From Bactericera cockerelli (Eukaryota; Arthropoda; Insecta; Hemiptera; Triozidae), in contig CM044961.1 in assembly GCA_024516035.1 (NCBI GenBank), forward strand, positions 10,184,094-10,248,093: a stretch of DNA of 64,000 bases, given 5' to 3'. Below the pieces are notes generated by a model. It was not told where the DNA came from. It saw only the letters and a list, made by a program, of their open reading frames with translations, and searched no databases. This document shows positions 57,307-64,000 of this stretch, one piece after another (positions within the stretch are counted from its first letter, which is position 1; the number at the start of each line of letters is the position of its first letter). A program made the translations under genes and the position numbers.

Positions 57307-58033
57307 AATAAGCTTCTTTTAAAACTTACTGTCTAGTGTCTAGTACATAGGTAAGGTATCCCTCAAAATGACAGCAGGACGAGGCGTTCCTTGTGTCCGC
57401 ATCAGCTCAGTCATGGTGGGTTGTGTCAACTTTTGTTCTGCAAACATAATTCATAACACAAAATGTGTCAATCATCTTTATCCTTGCAATGGCGCGCTTT
57501 TGTTAAAATCACAAAGGTTATAATTATTTGCAAAATAGAAAATTATGATAAACAAAATGGACAAATTCAGAGTGGTAACTCACCCATGGATTGAAAATTT
57601 ACTGGTTACATTTATAAATGGAATCAAAACCAATATAGGTATTATTATATTACGCTTTATTAGGCAAGGAAAAAGTACAATATTTACAGTACAATACAGT
57701 GAAATTATAAAGAAAAAAATATTTAGATTGAACAAAGAAACAAGAACAAAAAAGAGAAAAAAAGCTAATGCTCTACCTAAAGGGCGGGGTTATTGCCTGT
57801 GGCAATCTCTTCCACCCAACCCTTATACTAATATCTCTCAAATGGATAGATAATTTATTTGTCCTAACATACTAATATCTACATATATTACCCATTTAGA
57901 TTCCGCATCGCATCGGCATTTTCGTAGGTATTCTGAATCTGATGACACCCTTAATTAATACTATCGGTGTACAGAGGAGGACCACAGAACCCTGAGTCCA
58001 GTCTGCTCAGGGGAGACCAGTGGTTGTGCGTAC
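57307..58033. other. No gene recognised
   Basis: AT-rich. 57780-57830 shares a block with 22937-22985. The sequence just upstream of the I-type element is its insertion target. Confidence 0.4.
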
Positions 58034-58046
58034 AAAATGGGAGCCC
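58034..58046. repeat. Target-site duplication, left copy
   Basis: AAAATGGGAGCCC recurs at 63501-63513 directly after the A-rich tail, defining the I-type retrotransposon insertion. The A residues may be partly tail, so the certain part is ATGGGAGCCC. Confidence 0.88.
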
Positions 58047-59502
58047 GGTTTCTTGACAATTTTGATTGCATTGTGCCTGAACAATCAGGAGGCAGGAAAA
58101 ATCACTCAACAAATGATCAACTAATTCGCCTACAAAATGAAATTCTTACAGCCTTTGCAAAAAATGAATACGTCATTTGCATTGCTTTTGACTTGGAACT
58201 CGCGTACGATAGAGTGTGGCGATACGGAGTTCTAAAACAATTTCATGAATGGGGCATGAAAGGAAATTTAGCTTATTTCATTCAGAACTACCTGAGTGAA
58301 CGACACTTCTATGTTAAATTAAATGGACGTTACAAATCATCACTTAAACCCCTGAATAACTCAATACCGCAAGGTGGGGTGATCAGCAATAAACTATTCA
58401 TAGCTGCCATTAACCAACTTAAGAACTTTGTAGACCCCCGTATACAGTGTGGATTATTTGTTGACGACTTCGTTATTTACCTAAGACATAAAAATCTAGA
58501 TTACATACATCATCAGCTGCAAGAAACTGTCACTTATCTTGAACTATTTACTGATAAAACCGGTCAAAAATTCTCAGCTGATAAAACGAAAGCTGTTATA
58601 TTTACAAGGAAAAGGAAACTTGTTCAGATCCCCGAGTTTAAATACAAAAACTCAGTTATTAAGTATTATAATAATGTGAAATATCTGGGCATGGTATTTG
58701 ACTCAAAGCTTAAATGGGATGTACATTTAAAAGATCTTAAAACTAAATGTATTAAAAAATTAAATATTTTAAAAATTGTCTCAAAACAACATTGGGGGGC
58801 AGACAGAAAAACTTTGATCACCCTGTATAGATCATTAATTAGATCTAAGCTTGACTATGGAAGCATAATATACAATTCTGCCCGGGATAAAACGCTGCAG
58901 ATCCTAAATCCCGTTCATAACCAAGGAATCAGAATAGCTACAGGTGCCTTCTGTACTTCCCCTGTTCAATCATTATATGTTGAAGCTAATGAGCCATCTT
59001 TAGAAAAACGCAGAAAAATTCTTACCTATAAATATGTTCTGAAAGCACTAAGTTCCACCACTCACCCATGTCATTCAAATTTTGCTAGACCTATATACTT
59101 AGATTTAGTGAGAGATAAAAATATTAAATCGGTCCCTATTATATACGAAAACCTGAAAAACGAATTTCAACTTCAAGATTTGAATCCAGAAAAATTCATT
59201 AATAATAACTTTCCACCCTGGACCAACCTCTCTATAAATCTTGATCATCTGAATATTCTATCAAGATTCATAAAGAAAGAAACTCTAGCAAATCAACTGA
59301 AAACGATTTTTCTAGAAATACTATCTAATTATTATGAAGACCATTTAAAAATTTTCACAGATGGATCTCTCTCTGATGAAGGTTCCTCTTGTGCTTTCAT
59401 TATTCCAACACTCAGCATTAGGAGAGGATTCAAAATGCATCCAATATCATCAATTTTCTCGTGTGAACTAATGGCCATTTATAAAAGCTTAGAATACATA
59501 TA
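58047..59502 (+). pseudogene. I-type retrotransposon ORF2, part 1: RT and start of RNase H
   Basis: The frame is open from the ATG at 58037, which lies in the target duplication and not in the element. The element part contains RT motifs FDLELAYDRVW (51-61 from that ATG), IPQGGVIS (110-117) and the catalytic box FVDD (141-144), then the thumb and an RT-to-RNase-H connector. RNase H begins near residue 437 with IFTDGS and includes the CELMAIYKSLEYIY helix carrying the second acidic residue. It is cut at 59502 by the DNA transposon. About the first half of the usual ORF2 (endonuclease and RT fingers) is missing because of 5' truncation. Confidence 0.9.
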
Positions 59503-59960
59503 CAGGGTGGACCAAAAAAAACGTTTACACCCGTTAATGGTAGATTACTGACGACATTTCCAGCCCGGATCTGCAATCCGTTTTTTCGGATTCGCCTTTA
59601 TAACTGCACAAAGTGATTTTTTGCAACTTTCTGAAAAAGTCCGACTTGGTCTTATTCTTCAGGTCAGAACTTTTTTCCTGTTTAAGATGAGTTGGTTCTG
59701 AACAATTCTGCAGAGAGCCAACAAAATTTCAATGTTTCTAGCTACACTACTTTTGTTTTTTACGGTTTGGTTTGGCATCTTTTTTGACACCTGAACAGAA
59801 AAAAACACACGAAAAAACTTTTTTACTAAATAAAACACTCGACCTTTGTCTGAACAAATTTTGGCACAGACATGGGCAAGTTTGATAAAAGTTGGCGGCC
59901 GCCCCGAGGATACTAAAAAATAATTTTACGATTTTTTATCACGTGATCTTCTGGGAAAAA
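59501..59960 (+). repeat. Left terminal inverted repeat of the Tc1/mariner-type element
   Basis: Pairs with 62218-62677. Identity is highest in the outer 220 bases and falls inward, with a gap near 59810-59850. Confidence 0.88.
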
Positions 59961-60721
59961 TTATTAGATGTTTGTCAAAAACTCTTCAAAAATCCTAAGA
60001 GTTTTCTAGCTGTAGACTGTGTAAGGGCGTCTTGTATTGTTTACATTGCTTCTTTTGAATACCGCGGTCTCACATGCCTTCATCAGCCAGTTTAGGAGAA
60101 TTCAAATGATAATTTTCGTGTTTTCACATTGTCAGTGGTATTAGCTAAATGTGGTAGTGCTAAGAGTGTTAATCGCATGACCGAGGTTCAATTTTCGGTG
60201 GTCAATATTATTTTAATTATCAAAAAAATCTGATGGAATATTTTATTCATACTCTGACCTGTTGTAACACCAACAACTTATGGTTTTTTTGGCGGTAATA
60301 CCTACGATCTGTAAATGGAGTTATATCAGATACTATTGGTATCACAATACACATAATTATTATTCATGTGAGCCCCTGAGAGACGGACTTGACAATGTAA
60401 GGATGTTTTTTCTTATGTTTCCCTACGAGAGATAAAAAACTAGCGAATTTTCCTGACGAAAATAGAGTTTATGAAATGAAGCCAAGTAAATATTTAGGTA
60501 GGTTCTTCTATCATAAACAATAGTACAATACTAATTAAATAACAAATATTTACCGATTGCCAACTCTTAATAGAAATCTTGAAAAAAAAAAACAAGATAA
60601 TATTTTGTAAAATGAATAAACTTTTGCAGTCTTTATTATGTTTTATACTATTTTAATATAAAGAAAAAGGCATTTAAAAAAACATTTTGTGTTAGTAGGT
60701 ATGTTCAATAAGAAACGATTA

Positions 60722-60790
60722 GAAGCGCACGATTAGCTCAGTGGTAAACTAGTCACTTGCCATGCGGAAGATCCCACCTTGGTCCGAACG
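60722..60790 (+). repeat. Family E SINE head fragment (tRNA-Gly-like)
   Basis: GCACGATTAGCTCAGTGGTA, CACTTGCCATGCGGAAGATC and a decayed B box TTGGTCCGAAC. It has no body attached. Confidence 0.65.
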
Positions 60791-60821
60791 CCAGAGCCAG
60801 CAAGAAATTCATGACTACAAA

Positions 60822-61550
60822 ATAAAAAAACACTGCCATTTATGGACACAATACTTCCTCGTGATTGTTTCACATTGTGTACACGTGCGAATTTTGAGTT
60901 TTTATACTAAATTACTTGTATCTCCAAAACGGATGAACCGATTTTCTTCAAATTTGTTTTATATGATAGAAAAACCGTTTTTTCTACATTCTAGATTCTA
61001 CAAAAAATTCTGTATCGGCAAGTCGTGGTCCTTATTTTTTTACTTTTTTGTCCAAAATTTCGGATTTTCTTAAATATCAAAGTCAAATTATAATTAATTT
61101 AGAAATAAATATAAATAACTTAAGTAAAACAGTAATATGCATGTTTTTACAAAATTTCATCAAAATCGGGTGTACCGTTCACGAGATATAAGCGTTTAAG
61201 TAAAAAGTTAGTGGTCAGGCGCATGGTCTCTTTCACCCAGAACCGCTAGTATGAATTCGATGAATTTAAAATGGGACCATCTACAGAATGTCTCCTAGAT
61301 GTGTGCAAAATTTCAACAAAATCGGTCTAGTAGTTTCCGAGATTTGCGCGTTACAAGGAATCGTTTTTAACAGACCGACGGATCGACAGACCGACAGACC
61401 GACAGACGGACACAAAACCAAATTTACTCAGTAGGTTATGAAACGTCCAGAAATATGAAAAAAATTGAAATCGGAGCAAAAAAATATTTTTTTTTACAAA
61501 AACGAACACAATACTTCCGATTTCTAATATTAGAAATTTCTCGGAAGTAA
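60822..61550 (-). repeat. Interspersed repeat F, copy 3
   Basis: Inverted relative to copies 1 and 2, with the same ends (CACTGCCATTTATGG at left, TCTCGGAAGT at right), the palindrome and a GACAGACCGAC-type tract (61367-61405). Confidence 0.85.
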
Positions 61551-61689
61551 AAGACTGTTGCCATTTTTTATTTAGCCATAGTACACACTATGGATTCTCC
61601 TCACAATTTTTTTTGAAACCAATGGTGACTTTAGTATCTTAGTTCTAACTCGCTCTCTGCCTATCTGTCCTCTTCTCCCCCTCACTCTC

Positions 61690-61925
61690 CCTTCTCAATT
61701 CCCTCAGAGGAACTGTTGGAAGTGGCGTCCACCTTCCTGGATGCAAAGGTTGAACCTCTTCATCATGTTCCCTCGAATGTTGCGGAAGATTCCATGTTTT
61801 TCTGTCAGGTGTCAGGTCATAGAATGCCAACAGGATTCTTGCTACCAGATTCTGCTATTCTTGCGTCTCCACTGGTATTTCGTAAACTATGTTTTTCACG
61901 TGATCCCAAATGTTCCTAATGGCAG
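61690..61925 (-). pseudogene. Transposase C-terminal relic
   Basis: On the minus strand: AIRNIWDHVKNIVYEIPVET, a stop, LVARILLAFYDLT, then, after a frameshift, KHGIFRNIRGNMMKRFNLCI followed by QEGGRHFQQFL and a stop. The pattern IWxxVKNxVYExP ... NxxxRxxLCIxxxGxHFQxxL is the usual C-terminal end of insect mariner-type transposases with this helix-turn-helix class. The rest of the transposase is absent, since only about 290 bases separate it from the right terminal repeat. Confidence 0.65.
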
Positions 61926-62217
61926 CTCCATTTGCTAAATGCATATCTGCCATTTCAGCATCCGAATAATAATAATTATGTAACTTTTACTAAAAAAAAT
62001 TCAAGAAGTTTCAAGATAATATTTCATAGAATGCAGAAAAATATGCTTGAAAACTATCATCGAGAAACAAACAATCATTCATTTGACTGGCCTTTAATTA
62101 ATTCCAAGGAAAATAATTATCAGACATAAATAGCTAATTACTCTTTGAGTACAAGACGACCCTACACGGTCAACACCTTATAAGATTTTGAACATCATTT
62201 TTTGAGACTTACCTGGT

Positions 62218-62677
62218 TCGTTTTCCCAGAAGATCACGTGATAAAAAATCGTAAAATTATTTTTTAGGATCCTTGGGTTGGCCGCCAACTTTTATCAAAC
62301 TTGCCCGTGTCTGTGCCAAAATTTTCTCGGGCAAATCTTGAGTGTTTCAAAGTCTAAAAAACTTACATGAGAATTTTTTTTATATTCAGGTGTCAAAAAA
62401 GATGCCAAACCAAACCGTAAAAAACAAAGTACTGTAGCTAGAAACATCGAAATTTTGTTGGCTTTCTGCAGAATTGTTCAGAACCAATTCATCTTAAACA
62501 GGAAAAAAGTACTGACCTGAAGAATAAGCCAAAGTCGGACTTTTTCAGAAAGTTGCAAAAAATCACTTTGTGCAGTTATAAAGGCGAATCCGAAAAAACG
62601 GATTGCAGATCCGGGCTGGAAATGTCGTCAGTAATCTACCATTAACGGGTGTAAACGTTTTTTTGGTCCACCCTGTA
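62218..62677 (-). repeat. Right terminal inverted repeat of the Tc1/mariner-type element
   Basis: Reverse complement of 59501-59960 with scattered substitutions. Confidence 0.88.
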
Positions 62678-63362
62678 TACATTATCGAACATAACCAGTA
62701 ACTCTAAGATTCTAATACTAACTGACTGTAAAAGTGCTATACAAGCGATAGCATCATTTAATAACAAAACAAAGCATCAAGTCATTTCCTTGATTTGGAA
62801 TATGTTATTATCTCTTAAATCCAATATCAATATTCAAGTTGACTTTCTCTGGTGTCCCGGACACACAGGAATATCTGGTAATGAGGCGGTAGATCTCTTG
62901 GCGAAACAAACAGTTAGTGATGAATCTGCCCCCCGCCTCACTCTATTACAGATAATAGACCTTGAAATGTTCTTATCACGCCAAATTAAAATTAAATGGA
63001 ACCTAGAATGGACACAAAACCGTGATAATAAGTTATACCAAATAAAACAAAAAATTGAGGATTGGAAAACATCATTTAATAAAAAAAGAACACTTGAGAC
63101 GGCACTAACAAGACTCAGAATTGGTCATACCAATTTAACTCATGTTCATCTTATGAAAAAAGAAGATCCACCCCTTTGTGAATGTGGACAACAAATGACA
63201 ATACAGCATATTATAATTTCCTGTCCCAAATTAGAACCTTTAAGAAAAAGAGTGTTTGGTCACACCCCCATTCACCTATCAGAAGTCCTCAAGGACTCTG
63301 ACGAAAAGATAAAAAACACATTGAAATTTTTTCAATTTTCAAAACTATTAAAATTACTATAA
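62678..63362 (+). pseudogene. I-type retrotransposon ORF2, part 2: end of RNase H and zinc knuckle
   Basis: Continues the frame of part 1 once the inserted element and one TA are removed. Visible RNase H residues are LTDCKSAIQA (third acid) and WCPGHTGISGNEAVDLLA (His loop and final Asp). A C-terminal CECGQQMTIQHIIISC motif (C-X-C-X8-H-X4-C) follows. The stop is at 63360-63362, followed by a short 3' UTR and A-rich tail. All four RNase H acidic positions are present, so the copy was intact in this part when the DNA transposon arrived. Confidence 0.9.
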
Positions 63363-63500
63363 CTATTACAAAAATAACCTCTTAAAAAAAAAAAAATACA
63401 AAAATGGCTAGGCATTTATGCTACTCGGTGTATTTTTCATTGTAGGATGTATTTCTTGTATGTATTGTAATGTTTTTTGAAAAAAAATAAAAAAAAAAAA

Positions 63501-63513
63501 AAAATGGGAGCCC
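63501..63513. repeat. Target-site duplication, right copy
   Basis: Matches 58034-58046, directly after the A-rich tail. Confidence 0.85.
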
Positions 63514-63620
63514 TTAATATTAGCCAGCCATTGAGCTCGGCAAAGATATACTCTGGAGCAAACATGATAAAGGAGTTTAAAACACTCTCAGTAACTAAAA
63601 TAATAAGTATAAAAACTGTT

Positions 63621-63836
63621 TATTTTATTTGGGTTTAACGTCGCTTTCACCTGCATGGTCATATCACGATGGATGTGTTACCCTCCATTCACAGGAAACT
63701 CACAAACCTGTTACCCACCTCACCAAGCCTGGGTTGGGCCGAAATGCCAGCATCACGAAGTCTTCACCTCGCTTGATATTGCTTAACTTCGGGAATCCTA
63801 CGACCGGTGCATTCAACACACCATCGACGCTGGCTT
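63621..63836 (-). repeat. 5S rRNA-derived SINE, complete, with 13-bp target duplication
   Basis: Identical 13-base duplications GTATAAAAACTGT (63608-63620 and 63837-63849) bound about 216 bases. Read on the minus strand: GCGTCGATGGTGTGTTGAAT, CACCGGTCGTAGG, AAGTTAAGCAATATCAAGCG, GGTGAAGACTTCGTGATGC (5S-like head), then GCCCAACCCAGGCTTGGTG, the GAATGGAGGGTAAC block, ATATGACCATGCAGGTGAAA and a GCGACGTTAAACCC tail with A-rich end. Confidence 0.9.
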
Positions 63837-64000
63837 GTATAAAAACTGTAAAATGTACAAAAACTCCTTACTTTCCATACCTCATGGTAAAGAGAGACAG
63901 AGAGAAAACATCATCAGAGGGAATTGCATCAAAAGGTAGGGAGTTACACAAAGAGACACTTGGATGGCTTTTCATCATTCTTGAACAGAAGTGACATAGA

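Larger units (their letters stand above)
59501..62677. mobile_element. Tc1/mariner-type element with about 460-bp terminal inverted repeats
   Basis: The ends are TA-CAGGGTGGACC and GGTCCACCCTG-TA. The inverted repeats extend about 460 bases inward (59501-59960 and 62218-62677) with few mismatches, including TGATTTTTTGCAACTTTCTG and TTTTTTATCACGTGATCTTC blocks. TA duplication plus a transposase C-terminal relic (61690-61925) supports Tc1/mariner. The interior also holds a family E SINE head (60722-60790) and an inverted family F repeat (60822-61550). It inserted into the RNase H region of an I-type element without removing host bases. Confidence 0.9.
58047..63503 (+). mobile_element. 5'-truncated I-type non-LTR retrotransposon, interrupted by a DNA transposon
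   Basis: Begins inside the reverse transcriptase and ends in an A-rich tail (63464-63503). It is bounded by a target duplication and split at 59501-62677 by a Tc1/mariner-type element. RT plus RNase H on one ORF places it in the I group in the broad sense (I, Jockey, R1 and LOA relatives). Net length without the insertion is about 2.3 kb. Confidence 0.9.

Overview
This window looks like a stretch of an animal genome, most likely an insect. A hemipteran is my best guess, made from the feel of the repeats and not from any diagnostic gene. The DNA is AT-rich and has no operons or Shine-Dalgarno-led genes. It is crowded with transposable elements: two R4/Dong-type non-LTR retrotransposons, an I-type non-LTR element, DNA transposons of the Tc1/mariner, hAT and piggyBac types, tRNA- and 5S-rRNA-derived SINEs, and minisatellites. 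No complete host gene can be assigned. A few short, relatively GC-rich open segments with splice-like borders are offered as candidate exons.

Layout. 1-44 is a SINE tail. 1582-5945 (minus) is an apparently intact R4/Dong-type element with a 1283-residue ORF, flanked on both sides by ATT/TAA microsatellite. 6447-8225 holds a SINE, a short interspersed repeat (family G) and a 37-bp minisatellite. A candidate first exon lies at 8747-8987. 9100-13680 is mostly featureless AT-rich DNA, then a 40-bp minisatellite (13684-14090) and a perfect 34-bp-arm hairpin (14553-14627). 14841-15810 is a 5S-derived SINE abutting family F. 17110-24300 contains more SINEs, a long GA-rich minisatellite (18870-20010) and simple repeats. 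25749-26490 is a second family F copy.

27774-31000 has a hairpin, an R4/Dong-like 5' fragment, two SINEs and a MITE (family H). 32335-32787 is a fragment of a domain that occurs at the C terminus of metazoan reverse-transcriptase proteins; a frameshifted relative lies at 45694-45894. 34400-39196 holds several SINEs, a 30-bp minisatellite and a piggyBac-type MITE (38265-38435). Candidate exons lie at 33541, 37086, 43301 and 44467. 46995-47385 is a MITE split by a family G repeat.

50615-54154 (minus) is a second, diverged, intact R4-type ORF of 1179 residues. It is followed by a hAT-type MITE with an 8-bp target duplication (54566-55383), a SINE with a 15-bp target duplication, and a mariner N-terminal relic (56919-57306).

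The best structured part is 58034-63513. A 5'-truncated I-type retrotransposon (reverse transcriptase plus RNase H) is bounded by a target-site duplication. Its RNase H domain is interrupted by a 3.2-kb Tc1/mariner-type element with about 460-bp terminal inverted repeats. That element carries a transposase C-terminal relic and an inverted copy of family F. Removing it at the TA duplication leaves the retrotransposon frame continuous. The window ends with a complete 5S-derived SINE carrying a 13-bp target duplication (63621-63836).
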